A DNA stretch of 64,000 nt from Hyaloscypha bicolor E (Eukaryota > Ascomycota > Leotiomycetes > Helotiales > Hyaloscyphaceae): positions 434,001 through 498,000 of the forward strand of contig NW_020194691.1 in NCBI RefSeq assembly GCF_002865645.1, read 5' to 3'. The notes under the pieces are model-generated. The model worked only from the letters and a program-made list of their open reading frames with translations. It did no database searches and had not been told where the DNA came from. Each line of letters begins with the position of its first letter. Positions within the stretch are counted from its first letter, which is position 1. The position numbers and the translations under genes are program-made. This document shows, piece by piece, positions 39,051 to 49,703 of this stretch.

Positions 39051-41169
39051 CTATGCCTCTGGAGTGACGACCTTCTTTTGCTTGACACTCTGCCACCCCA
39101 TTCCCCAACAGAATACGAAGGTTCCCGCTGAAGCCCCGGCAGCAAGATAGAAGTTCCGGTTGAGACCTAGATTATACGCTTCCAACACCCCCTTGACCTG
39201 ATCCGGTTTCACAACTCGTTTGATCGCCGAAGCGCCAGCAATGATCACAGCTTGGGCGTCAACTGTAGGGGCAAACTCCTTCAAGCCGTCGATAAGACTG
39301 CGACTAAAGATCGTTTGTGCAAAGGTGAGAAAAAGAGTTCCGCCGAAGTTTTGGCTGAAGGCCACAAGAGACATTCCTACCGGGATCTGTGCTGGTGGGA
39401 CGACGTTCTGGATGGCAACGATGGGCTAGCGAGATCAGCATCAGGATATTTTTTAGTCAATATTAGCTGTGGATGGATACACACCATTGCCATACCACAG
39501 CCTCGACCAATACCTGCAAGGAATTGGTAGCTCACCCATTTTGCAGTAGTGGTGCGTGGTGTGAAGGTCGATACCAAGCCTGATGCCACAGAAACAATTG
39601 CCCCACTCGCTGCGATCCATGGGAGATAGTATCCCAATTTACCAACTACCACCAGGTCAGCGGAGACATCTTAAGTCTAAAATTGGGAGATTCACCTAAA
39701 ACGCCAGATATAACAGCCATCAATATCTGGCTCGCTATGCCAGGTAGAATGCACAATCCACTCGGGGCAGGATTCACCCCTTTCACAGCTTGAAAGTATA
39801 TCGGCAAGTAGTACGAAAATGTGAGCAGGTTACCAAAGAAGAAACCAGTGACCAGACAAGACGACCAGACTTCCCTTCTCTGCAGCATCGAGTAAGGGAT
39901 CATGGCCTCATCCCCGAGTCGATATTCCCATACCACAAAGCTAATAAATGTGCCTGCTGCCCCGCAGAGAAGTCCGATAATAATCGCACTATTCCAAGGA
40001 TATTTGGTTCCGCCCCACTCGAGTGTCATGAGGAACATGATTGCACATGGCGCGAAGAGGACGAACCCCCCAATGTCGAGTTTTGAAAGTGTTGCAAGAA
40101 CTGTGCCCTTTTCGGTTCTGTCTTTGTCGAGACGATCGGGTATATGTATGAGAGACAGAAGTATTGCGGATATGGCACCAATTGGGAGGTTTATATAGAA
40201 GCCTGGAAGTGTGAGCGAAGGTCTTGGAAGGGGAAAAAAGGAACATACACCATCTCCAGCTCACGTACTGGGTCAGCGCCCCTCCGATCAAGGGGCCACC
40301 AACAATACCAAATTGGCCAACTAACGCAGTCAGAATACAGAATATTTTGGACTCTTTCTCTTCGCGTAAACTCACTTGCCATGATGATGCCCATCAATGC
40401 TGGAGATAGAATTAGCATTTGCATTTCAGTGACAATTCATACACAAGAGAGTACCGGGTCGTTTATGCATCGGAGCAATTGCTGCTATGATAGTGAGCGA
40501 CCCGTTAGTGAGACCAGAGGCGCCCAATCCGGCAATGGCCCTCCCAACAATGAACATGCTCGAAGACTGAGCCACACCACCGATCATGGACCCAAATTCG
40601 AAAAGGCTGAGAAAAGCAATGAAAGTGATCTAGTACAATTAGCACTTTAGCTAGAAGCGGGAGGCTGAGCTCACCTTGGAGCCGAAGTTCGAGTAAATTT
40701 TTCCGGTTGATGGTTGAAGGGCACAACTAAATGCTCGGTTACTTTGATATACCATCAAGTGGGGTGATTTGTGGCTACTTGCTTTGATAAAATATATGCG
40801 CTGCCATACCAGCCCACATCGCCGAGGGAATGAAAGTCGGTTGTGATTCGAGGGATAGCCTGCCATATTGATGAGCATGTCCAGAGCGTAGCGAGGATTA
40901 TGAAGACTAACCGTTACAATAATCGACAGATCCAACATCACGAGGAAGGCGACCAAAGTAACTGCGACGGCAGCAAGCCACAGCTTGACACCCGTGACAT
41001 ATTCATACTCTGTCTCGGTTGGCTCTGGAGCTTCGGCAAATTTTGTGTTGCTCTCTGAAGGCCTTTTTGGATCTGATGAGTCCGAGACACCAATCCCCTT
41101 CCCCGAATCGGTTGTGCCCTTGAAAGCGATTACATGATCGACGCATTCTTTTTCTTCTTCTGCCGTCAT
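39051..41169 (-). CDS. MFS multidrug/toxin exporter of the 14-TM DHA2 type, 566 aa
   Basis: A proton-driven efflux pump of the plasma membrane; relatives export fungal toxins and drugs. Nine exons: 41,169-40,912; 40,859-40,783; 40,726-40,675; 40,629-40,455; 40,399-40,376; 40,320-40,249; 40,202-39,696; 39,645-39,485; 39,425-39,051. They add to 1,701 nt with no stop. Residues 1-60 are a charged cytosolic tail; TM1 is about 62-85 ([20 protein letters not shown]). The antiporter motif C region is [18 protein letters not shown] (about 202-219). TM segments continue to the C terminus, which ends [14 protein letters not shown]. Intron 2 (40,782-40,727) begins GCAAGT, a GC-AG intron; no in-frame GT alternative keeps the conserved CALQPSTGK block. 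Exon 5 is only 24 nt. The gene looks intact. The substrate cannot be inferred. The nearest intact neighbour is a divergent Zn2Cys6 factor. Confidence 0.93.
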
Positions 41170-41290
41170 GGTGGAAGTGCTGCGATATCAGCGAGGGTTA
41201 TTGGTGAGGAGCAGGAAACCCCGCTTATCGCCACATTACGGTGACATTGAAGGAATCGGCAACATAGTAAAAAATTGGAGGATTCTAGGC

Positions 41291-41299
41291 ATATATATA
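41291..41299 (-). promoter_or_regulatory. TATA-like box of the exporter
   Basis: The minus strand has TATATATAT about 122 bp before the exporter ATG at 41,169, a usual spacing for fungal promoters. Further upstream, near 41,376-41,386, CGG-N4-CGG is a possible Zn2Cys6 binding site; that is inference only. Confidence 0.4.
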
Positions 41300-41519
41300 G
41301 GAATGAGAGAGAAGAAGCATCAGGTCGAAATTTGTGTAGATCCAGCGTGCAATTCCCGGTGCGAACCCTCAGTCGGCGTTCGGGGTTTAATATCCAGGGT
41401 CAATTTTGTTGCCCCGGTCGCAACCCGAAAAAGTAGGGCAAAGGTGTGCGCAGTCTATAAGAGGCCTGTAGTGAGGTGTGTACTAATTAACTATGGATTT
41501 TTCTTCTTCTTTTGAAAAT

Positions 41520-42236
41520 AGTCTTTTTAGAGGTGGATCAAGATTAGAGGGCCGAAGGGGAGGTTAAACAAAGTAGGACCGAATAATAAAGCCGGACTTA
41601 AATAAGAATTCTTAATAACTTTATTTCCCTTCTCTAATAATTCCCCCCTAAAAGTACTTTAAAAATATAAATTTATAAGGAAATATATCTTACTTAAGTA
41701 ATAAACTTTTAATTCTTATTACGCGATTACTTTTATTTTATTTTATTCTTTTATTAAGCTTTATTTCTTGGTTTATATATAAAAAGTATATTCTTATATA
41801 TTATTTTAAAGTTCTTATAAGGAATTAATTTTACTTGTTTAATAAAGCCTTTTATATATAATTAGTTCTTATATAATAGAAGTTATAATTTTTAAGAAAA
41901 CCCCTTATATATAATTAGTTCTTATATAATAGAAGTTATAATTTTTAAGAAGACCCCTTATAAAATTAAATAATTATATAAGAAATACTAAAACTATAAT
42001 TTTAATCTCTTATTTATAACTCTTTATATTATAATTACTAATTTCTTTTAAGAATCTAATTAATTAATATTAATATATATAATTATAATTCTTTAATATA
42101 ATAATTATAAATAATTATATATTTTAAAAAATAAAAGAAATTCTGTTTTTTTAATTTTTAATTTTTAGTCTTTAACTTTAATTCTTAAATAAAAGATATA
42201 TTAGATTAATAATTACGTTTTTAAATAATTAATACC
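41520..42236. other. RIP-degraded fragment inside the gene island
   Basis: A roughly 720-bp AT-rich, CpA/TpG-poor stretch between the exporter and the transcription factor. It probably is a piece of an old element. It includes a two-unit tandem repeat listed separately. Confidence 0.6.
41851..41958 (+). repeat. Two-unit tandem repeat of about 54 bp
   Basis: TATATAATTAGTTCTTATAT through TTATAATTTTTAAGAAAACCCC occurs twice in a row with a single difference near the end (AAAACCCC versus AGACCCC). Confidence 0.85.
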
Positions 42237-42241
42237 TAATT

Positions 42242-42634
42242 TATTACGAAGTCTAGCTATAGGCTTGAAAAAAAGAGTAAAGTGGCTCTTATTTCGAGAA
42301 TACTAAACTAAGGAAAGAAGTATATATAGGTTTACAAATAGCAGGTGTGACAGCTGTTATCCCATAATTGCTATAGACTAGTTTCAAGCTAAGCTTCAGG
42401 CTAGGCTCGGCGTTTCAGTGGTTTTAGCCTTATTTACTTCCCTACCACCACACCTCACTCCTCCTTTTCTCCCAAGCTTTAGATTCTAAAACACAGGAAA
42501 TAAAGATCTTTGAACTTTGTTCCAATGCTTCAGCTCTGCTATTGCCGCAAGTAAGTAGGCGAAGCAGCCTAGCTTAATACAGCCCCATCACGTGCATGGA
42601 GCACGTGACAGCCAGGGAGCGTGCAACCATAACG
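42242..42634. mobile_element. Solo LTR, same family as 23,965-24,157, with a nested insertion
   Basis: It begins TATTACGAAG (RIPed TGTTACGAGG) and ends CAACCATAACG. It shares AGTGGCTCTTATT, ATACTAAACTAAGG and GCACGTGACAGCCA with the other copy. Flanks are TAATT (42,237-42,241) and TAGTT (42,635-42,639), a target duplication differing by one G/A. It is about 200 bp longer than its sister because of the nested LTR at 42,346-42,546. It ends 462 bp before the transcription factor start codon. Confidence 0.8.
42346..42546. mobile_element. Second LTR nested in the first
   Basis: Compared with the uninterrupted copy at 23,965-24,157, extra DNA starts TGTGACAG and ends near TATTGCC. GCAGG (42,341-42,345) and GCAAG (42,547-42,551) flank it, consistent with a target duplication with one G-to-A change. 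It shares 21 identical bases (42,408-42,428) with the solo LTR at 49,704-49,917, so both are one family. An AATAAA lies near 42,497. The right border is less sure. Confidence 0.65.
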
Positions 42635-42848
42635 TAGTTCATTTATTCCCTCAGGTCATTGCTTTAAAAGTCTCTGCTCTTATAATACTACAAAAATTCA
42701 AATTACTTCTATAAGAAAACTATATATCACTCAAGCAGAATAAAATATTTAATACCATATCCTGTCGTTCTTTCAATTCCTTTCATTGAAGGTTGGGCCG
42801 TTGTTCGGAACCTTTGGAGTGTTCAGAAAAGGCCGCTGGTCACATGAT

Positions 42849-42859
42849 CCGTCGGTCGG
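42849..42859 (+). promoter_or_regulatory. CCG/CGG triplet cluster upstream of the Zn2Cys6 gene
   Basis: CCGTCGGTCGG, 238 bp before the start codon, contains one CCG and two CGG triplets. Zn2Cys6 factors bind CGG triplets in pairs, so autoregulation is possible. This is inference from motif knowledge; short triplets occur often by chance. Confidence 0.25.
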
Positions 42860-43096
42860 AGTTGGCAAAATCGGAGATTGCGTTCGCCCAACATCAATGC
42901 CCGCCGGCTTTGAGCTCTCCATCTTACCTTCATACTCAAAGATGATCAACATGATTTGAAATCAGTCCACAACCATGAGCTACGATATGTAACATGCTCT
43001 ACGGGGATTCGGGGAAACAGATTCCAGTTTACGAGAACTTCCGAAATCCGACACGGATGTGCAGATTCGGAGTTTAGAAAAGGTGACCGGCTGGAG

Positions 43097-45399
43097 ATGA
43101 ACACGATGAACCAATCTCGACACCAGGCCCTAGAGGCTGATCGGGTGCACCCATATGCACCGTATGGAAAAGCTTGCATAAATTGTGCCAAGAGCAAGAC
43201 TAGATGTGCAGTTGCAACCGTTGGAGGAAAGTGCGAAAGGTAGACAATCTCAAGCCCTTCCGTTTGTATCTGACGCCCCAAAAATGTGTCAGTCAAGATT
43301 AACGAGACTTAGATGTCACCGCCTAAACAAAATTTGCCAGCCTGCGCCAAGTGTCCGCAAGAAGAGAGTTCCTAAGAAGCCAGTATCATCATCGTCTTCA
43401 AAGACTGCAACATTGGAAGCAAAGCTCGATGGCCTCGTTCAGATGCTCCAACGTTCCCAAACACCAATACCTGAGATGATTCGACCTCACAGCCATATGC
43501 AGAGGCAGAACATTTATTCAAGATCAGTTACTTTGTCCTCGAGCACGGCCAGTCAGGCTAGGAACACCCCTCACCATGACGGAAATAATCAAGTAAACAC
43601 TGACGACAAAGACCTCGCTGGTACCGATAATTCTTCCTCGATGAGACTTGGGAGGCTTGAGGAGTTGGCACAACAAAATGTACAGCCAAGTTTCTGCAGA
43701 TTTGGACAGGCAGCACAGCATGAATTGAATGGCCGTTTGGCCAGTGTCAATGGACCACTTACTCCCGCGACCTCAACTTGTAGCTATTCAACGGGACGAG
43801 ATAAGCCCAGTTCCTCTATAGACTATCTTCCGGAGACCGAGGCTCAATTGGAAGAATACTTGGAGTCTTATCGGACAAAAATGGTTCCTTATCTCCCGAT
43901 TGTCTGTATAAGTCCAGGTATGACCTTGGAAAAACTAAGGAAGCAACGACCCTTTTTATTTCTAGTCATCAGAGCGATATGCAGCAAGAATCTGGGGCGC
44001 CAGGCAGCACTTGTACTGGAGGTTAAGAACATATTAGGGACGGAGATGCTTCTGGAGGGATCGAGGAATCTGGATCTATTTCTGGGAATTTTGGTGTTTG
44101 CAGGCTGGTGCCATGTTTACATCTGCAACGGACCCATAATATCGACCATTATCCACCTCGCAATGTCGCTTGCGTCAGACCTCGGTCTCACAAAACCGCT
44201 TCCGACCGAGTCTAGTACAGTAATGCTGAATTACACTGCACAAGGGTGCCCGAAGCCGATCATTGGTATGATTCCAACGAGAACCATGGAGGAAAGAAGG
44301 GCAGTAATCGGCCTTTACGTGGTCAGCTCGGTGTAAGTCAACTTTCTTCTGCTAGGCTGTTGAATTCCTAATTTCGAGGATTAGATGTGCAATATATTTC
44401 CAAAGGATCGACTTAATGCGCTGGACTAGTTACTTAGAGGAGTGTTTGCAAGTCCTGGAGGACAAGAAGGAGTACCCAACGGACGGGGTCCTCGTTTATC
44501 TCGCCCGGGTACAGTTAATCTGCAACAAAGGCAATAATTCAACAATCAGTGGTTTATTCAGTGATGCGGAACTGAGAGTGCCAGTGGATTTCATTGTGAA
44601 AGCGTTGAAATCGCAATTAGATGATTTGGAGCGCTCTATTCCACCAGAATTGAAAACCAACGGTATTCCTAGCCTGCTTCTTCCTTTTACACATACTTTC
44701 TGATCTAAAATAGTCACCTTACAACTCCACATCCTCAACACAACCCTTACCATCCACGAGGGTAGCCTCGCCTCTACTCCTAAATCGATCTCCTCCGACC
44801 CTTCGGACAAACTTCAAAATGCCGAACATCTCTGGATCTGTTTTACGGCCGTCAAATCCTGGTTTAACTTATTCTTCTCCCTCGAGACATTCCCCCTGTC
44901 CAGTTATACCCATTTTTCAATGATGCCTCTCACACAAATGGGGCATTTCCTTGTCGCCCTCTTTCGTCTCAGCATCTTCGAGTCCCCCGATATACCATGG
45001 GATCGTCGGAGAGTACGACAGGAGATGAACTTTGGGGATATTTTGCAGCTTGTAGTCGATAGGTGGGAGCAAGTCCCTGAAGCAAACAGCATAGAGATGG
45101 TTCCCGGGATGGCGAAGGTTACAAAGGATGGTGTGTGGTCAGAGCCGTCGTTGTTTCATGTGATGAAGAGTGTCTTGGTAGTGCGAAATTTGTGGGAAAC
45201 AAAAGTTGCAGCAATGACAGCAGCGGATGCCGACAGGACAGGCGGACTGACACCAGAGGAGAGTGAGGGTGTAAATGGACTTGGAGGACCTGGCATGCAG
45301 CAAATGGATGGAATGGAGTTTGGGGGTATGAATGTAGATTTATTGGATGATGGCTGGATACAAGATATGCTAGGAGGCGGGTATGGCTTTGGCTTTTAG
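43097..45399 (+). CDS. Zn(II)2Cys6 transcription factor, 708 aa
   Basis: A fungal binuclear-zinc-cluster regulator, nuclear, binding CGG-type sites. Exons: 43,097-43,239; 43,313-44,332; 44,385-44,662; 44,714-45,399. All introns are GT-AG with 73, 52 and 51 nt, and the sum is 2,127 nt with no internal stop. The zinc cluster is completed only after splicing intron 1: C27, C30, C37, C46, C49, C56 (C-x2-C-x6-C-x8-C-x2-C-x6-C), then a basic run RKKRVPKK. Residues of about 70-90 (LEAKLDGLVQMLQRSQ) form a short coiled coil for dimerisation. The middle homology region has YLPETEAQLEEYLESYRTKM and ERNLDLFLGILV-like EGSRNLDLFLGILVFAGW. The C terminus is Gly/Met/Asp-rich and acidic, possibly activating. 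The frame is open further upstream to 42,956, but the ATG at 43,097 gives the usual short N terminus. Intact; target genes unknown. The MFS exporter is divergent on its left. Confidence 0.93.
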
Positions 45400-46021
45400 C
45401 TGTATTTTATTAAAGGATCACTGTTACAATAAAATCTTGCTCAGGATGATCGGGCTGGCTTAGGTGAGCTGCTCAGGGGTGCTCAGGGTCCTCAGGTTGC
45501 TCGCCTGAGTAAGAGCGGCAAGCTTACTAACCCCACGCGATGCACAAGAAAGAGAAGATTGATTCATGGTACCAGGGAATCCGCGAATTGGTCGATGATG
45601 GCTCCCGCGTGGAAGCACATCGTCTAAGACAGGGTGGGTATACACTACGATATAAGCTGCCTGTCGATAATCGAATCAAATTTTCGAACTACGAGAAGCG
45701 CGGTCTACTGGCGAATACATTCAGCGTGCGCTTGCCAGCGACCACCGCCAGGTTGTCCCCTCTCTCCTCTCTCCTCGTTTTTGGTGTTCCCATCCATTGT
45801 AGTAAAATCCTGTAGAGTATCAAAAATTATATTTTCAGAACAGTTGTATTTCCGGTATAGAAAAAACTACGTGCAACACAATAAACAATGTGCGGTAATG
45901 TCATTCCTGTGGAGTTCGAAAACTGGCAATATAAAAACAAATGACGTTGGCATACTTCTTCCTCTCTAACACAAGCTCACAACATTGGATTTGACCGTGT
46001 TCTCGCCCAGTCCCCTACACT
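45400..46021. other. Intergenic DNA between two convergent genes
   Basis: Holds the 3' ends of the transcription factor (AATAAA-like ACAATAAAAT at about 45,425) and of the GH28 gene. A GCTCAGG-type word recurs several times at 45,440-45,510. No gene seen; the short open frames overlap and look random. Confidence 0.5.
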
Positions 46022-47447
46022 TTAGCCAGAAGCACCAGCGGTACATGTAATCCCTTGGCTATAATCAATGTTTGCACAGAGATTTTCAGCTGTCCCAGCT
46101 GGCGGAACCACTGCCCAGCTCGCAAAGTAGAGATCACAAGTTCCAGCAGGAGGACAGTCAAGATTTGAAACCGCCGGTTCATACCTGACAAACCTCAAAG
46201 CTAGTCTACCTGACCAGGACTTCGATCAAGGAGTGAGGAATTTTTGCGTACTTGGTGTTGGTGGTGCCTTGGAAATTCTTGAAGTAAATGCCTGTCAAGC
46301 TTGCTGCGCTGGGGTCTGCAGTGCACTCAGCTGCAGTAGATCCGTAGCAGCTTTGAATTTGGGCACCATAGTCGCAGCCACTGACAGTGACTCCATCCCA
46401 AGTAACGTTCGAAACGGTGGAGGTCCCGTGGGTTGAGCCACCGGGGTACACTTTGATACCTGCTGCCTTGCTGCAATTGATCACTTAGAGAATCTCAAAG
46501 TTAACATACTCGTTCCAGAAATTTGAATGCACTTATCGCTCAAAGACAAATCGCGCGTCTGGTAGCCCATAAGATATTCCGACGCAGCAGAGAAAGATAA
46601 GGATATACATACTGGTTGCGCCTGTCACGTATACATTCTTGACCCAGTCCGCGTTCGTCTTACCTAAGGAGCCAACGCTGAGGCCATGGTTGGTACCTGC
46701 ACAGGTGATTCCATCTACAGTCACATAGTTGCAGCCGGATTTAAATGCAACGCAATCGTCCTGGTTGCTGACGTAGACGCTTTTGATGGTCGTGTAAGTG
46801 CTCTCGCCGATATCAAAGCCGTCCGTATTCTTGGGCAAGTTCGTGGATTTTGAAGCCGCAGTCATGGTGAGGCTTGCATAGTTGACATTGGTGACACCTC
46901 CTTTCTGGCCAAAGAACACATTGGGAACATTCTTAACCGTGAGTCCAGTTATAGTGATGTCCGAGCCACCGTTGATATAGATTGCAGTCGGTCTGGCGAA
47001 AGTCGGGCTTGCCGCCCATTAATCGTAGGAAGTCTGCCCATTCCCATCAAGTATACCGGCACCGGTCAAAGAACGAATCTTGACACCCTTGATTGCGTTT
47101 AGATAGATGATTCCAGACACAGTTGCCCAGTAAGTGGTGTCGTCGGAAGCTTTGAGAGTACCTTCCAGTTGGAAATCGCAGTTGACGCATCCAGAGAACG
47201 TGAGCATAGTTCGAAGACTGTAAGTCGTGCCTGCTGGAATGACAATCGTGCCTCCGCTGCCACAGGAGGCTATAGCCGCAATAATGGCAGGAGTATCATC
47301 CAGTTGATCATCTCCCATGGTTGCTGGAGTACAAGTAGCTCGTTTTGCGAGTACCACTGGACCTGGAGTAAGCTCATCGGTCGGAGCAGCAATAGCTCCA
47401 ACTAATAAAATAGCAACGAAGGCCAAATGGAGTGAGGTGAATAACAT
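46022..47447 (-). pseudogene. Secreted GH28 polygalacturonase (exo-type likely), one in-frame stop
   Basis: GH28 enzymes hydrolyse pectin in plant walls. Model: exon 1 47,447-46,613, intron 46,612-46,484 (GTATGT; AAG acceptor, tentative), exon 2 46,483-46,252, intron 46,251-46,185 (GTACGC...CAG), exon 3 46,184-46,022, totalling 410 codons. Residues 1-20 form a signal peptide (hydrophobic AFVAILLVGAIA), with a KR processing site near 36. Catalytic blocks are present: NTDGFDIG, SNQDDCVAFK, GTNHGLSVGSLG, and KAAGIKVYPGG in place of the RIK block, as in exo-acting members. The only defect is TAA at 47,019-47,021, between DGNGQTSYD and WAASPTFARPTAIYING. There is no GT donor nearby to splice it out. 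CAA to TAA (a CpA transition, RIP-like) or TTA to TAA could have made it. Otherwise the frame is open, so the inactivation is recent, or it is an error or polymorphism. Confidence 0.88.
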
Positions 47448-47547
47448 GATGAATAATGCTTAATAGAGATAAAGATTAGGGGGAGACGAAGTCTTTCCAC
47501 CAAGAAGAGGAAATGGATATGATAGAGAAGGAAATCGAATCCATTCC

Positions 47548-47553
47548 TATATA
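47548..47553 (-). promoter_or_regulatory. TATA box of the GH28 gene
   Basis: The minus strand reads TATATAGG about 100 bp before the ATG at 47,447, in the expected window for a fungal TATA box. Confidence 0.45.
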
Positions 47554-47693
47554 AAATAGGTAACCACACTGGGCGACCTGAGGACGGATAAAGTTTTGAA
47601 ATAATTTCATACATGAAAGGAATCTTCCTTGGTGGAATAGAGTAGAGAGTCCTTCTGCACCAATGATAGAACATGACTTTTTCAAGTCTTGTG

Positions 47694-48730
47694 ATTTTCG
47701 GACATTAACTCCTCGATATTGCAGAGACCCTACAGGGGCATGATGTGGCTGAGCAACCCCCTAATAAAACGCGGTCAAAGATCTCCACTTTAGGATACGC
47801 GCTGTAAGCACCGACAATCCGTGATTTTTGAGCCTTTAATTCCGTTACGAAGGCGACGGGCGTTGAAAATGGTCCATCTGCCCAGTGCGCCCTGGAACAC
47901 CAAAATCGCCCTGTACGGAAAGTCGCACCAATCCCCACCGCAACGCTTGAATCTTTCGATTAGAGTCTTATATAATAGGAAAATAGCACGTCAATCTCTT
48001 CCGAGATTTCCATAATAATTAAATTTGGGGAGACATTACGAGACATTTACAACTGTGCAGCCCCTAGGGTATCCCAAATCCTCGCTTAGCGAGATGGACC
48101 ATTTTCAACGCCCGCCGCCTTCGTACGAAGGCGGGCAGCATTAAAAATCGGCCATCCGCTAAAAAGCGAGGAACACTAAAATCGCTACCTTTGGAAAATT
48201 ACCCCAAATCTCAATGTAACGCCTGAAACTCTTTAAAATGGCTTTGTAAAGTAGAAAAGAAGCATACCTGACTTTTGTGAAATTCTCTCAATAATTAAAT
48301 ATAATACAGAATTACGAGAATTTTTATATTGCGAGAGTCAAGGTTGTGCCCGCTCTTGATTCGCGAATTGAACAATTTTTAATGCTTCTTGCCTTCGTAT
48401 TAGAGCTCTTTTATTAGAAGCAGTGGCATATAGAAATGAAGAGGAATATAGTAATTAGCTTACTAATATAGCAAAACTTGTCAGGAAGCGAGTCCGACTT
48501 CTTTACCTCATTTTCTAGTAATAAAAGAGTAATTGTATTTAAGTAAGAAGTATATAATAGTTGCATTATTTTTTTCTTATTAGTCAAGAAATATGTGTCG
48601 ATTAGGAAGTTGAGGCGCAGGAAATTGGTGCAATTTCCATATATATTACTACGATCCGTGCGTACTCGTATTAGTTTCATGAAGGGTCTCTGTAATATCG
48701 AGGAGTTAGACATTCTTGGGAAATATAGAA
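47694..48730. repeat. Inverted-repeat element of about 1 kb with internal diverged tandem modules
   Basis: The ends are inverted copies: 47,701-47,743 carries AACTCCTCGATATTGCAGAG, and 48,677-48,715 carries the complement (CTCTGTAATATCGAGGAGTT). Inside, a roughly 240-bp module starting at CGAAGGCGACGGGCGTTGAA (47,849) recurs diverged at 48,138, with a third partial piece at 48,385. Shared words include AACACCAAAATCGCC / AACACTAAAATCGCT and CATAATAATTAAAT / CTCAATAATTAAAT. A strong palindrome lies at about 48,091-48,165, centred on GCCTTCGTACGAAGGC. No ORF of note; possibly a MITE-like element grown by internal duplication. Confidence 0.6.
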
Positions 48731-48829
48731 TGCCCTTGAGAGTGCACGGACTTGTACGAAGATTACGGCATATAGTAACGGGATTACAGGGTATTAACGG
48801 CACTCCTGGTGTCCGTTTCTGGTGCACTC

Positions 48830-48945
48830 GGCCACTAAACTGCCCTATATTTCTAGGTCATTACCCTAAAACACGCTAGAAGACGGGAGCAAGGGGTATT
48901 ACACTTTTTTGAGGCTTCTCCCTTTTACTTATTCCTCTATCTGGT
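48830..48945 (+). repeat. Dispersed repeat fragment, copy 2
   Basis: Related to 32,455-32,560: CCCTATATTT, CCCTAAAA, CTTTTTTGAGGCTTCTCCC and TTTACTTA occur in the same order. Confidence 0.5.
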
Positions 48946-49294
48946 GAGACATTGTCCGTACTAGCAAGGGGGCCTGGCTCAGACTATCCCTTCGTCCGCC
49001 AGCAACTGTCCAGCGCTAGCAAGAGTGTGTTCCCGCACTAAACAGGGGGGTCCCGCACGGCTCACCTAGCATAATAATTATGTACTGTACCTCTGCATAC
49101 AAATTTATTAGTAATCTACATCAGGCGAATGAAATCGCATCCAGCACTCCCCCTCCTTGCACAGGTTCACATTACAAAACACACACCCTCCAACTGACCG
49201 TTTTGGCCTCCCTTCTATAGCTTTCACAAGGACCTTTTGGCACCTTTGTTTATATAAACACCATGCGCACGTGCCCCTGGGGCGCTGTTCCCAG
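48946..49294. other. Intergenic DNA, nothing recognised
   Basis: Normal composition, no ORF above chance and no RNA gene seen. It ends at the CCCAG target site of the next solo LTR. Confidence 0.5.
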
Positions 49295-49576
49295 TGTTGA
49301 AATTAGGGGCCTGAGGCCCCTAATAGGCTTAGTAAGCCCTGGAACGGAACGCTATGGGGCTGTGCACTATGGGGCTTAGTACCCTGTATAGCTGGAATGC
49401 CCTATATAGCTGGAAACGGTTTAGCTGGCATAGGGGTTTAGTACATGTGATTTAGGGGGTTCAGGGCTATATATACGGGCTACTTACTACTATAGAACAG
49501 TAGTTAATTCAGTACGTTTTACTTGGTTTACATTGCAAGCACGTGACCCTAGCTTCTTTATTTAGCTAGTTCAATA
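49295..49576. mobile_element. Solo LTR (282 bp), TGTTGAA...TTCAATA
   Basis: Termini TGTTGAA and TTCAATA are inverted repeats except for one C-to-T change. Flanking CCCAG (49,290-49,294) and CCCAA (49,577-49,581) form a 5-bp target duplication with one G-to-A difference. Contains a TATATATA promoter-like run near 49,472. No internal retroelement region remains. Confidence 0.85.
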
Positions 49577-49703
49577 CCCAAATACTAGAGATCAGAATTA
49601 AATACCCTCTTATTCCCTAATTCTATTTGCAAGCTCTATAGCTTTGCCTTTTCAAAATACTCTAAAAGCTTATAATAAAGCTCGATTCTGAATTACAAGT
49701 ATA

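Noticed and set aside
39790..40650. Plus-strand frames up to 168 codons
   Set aside because: Antisense to the MFS exporter, whose exons form a complete family-consistent protein on the minus strand.
41376..41386. CGG-N4-CGG as a definite binding site for the neighbouring Zn2Cys6 factor
   Set aside because: CGG pairs of this kind arise often by chance, and the factor's spacing preference is unknown; kept only as a possibility.
46484..46612. Extra small exon inside the long GH28 intron (frame DKCIQISGT)
   Set aside because: No pair of splice sites keeps it in frame with both neighbouring conserved blocks; skipping it gives the family-like ATMINCSKAAGIK joint.
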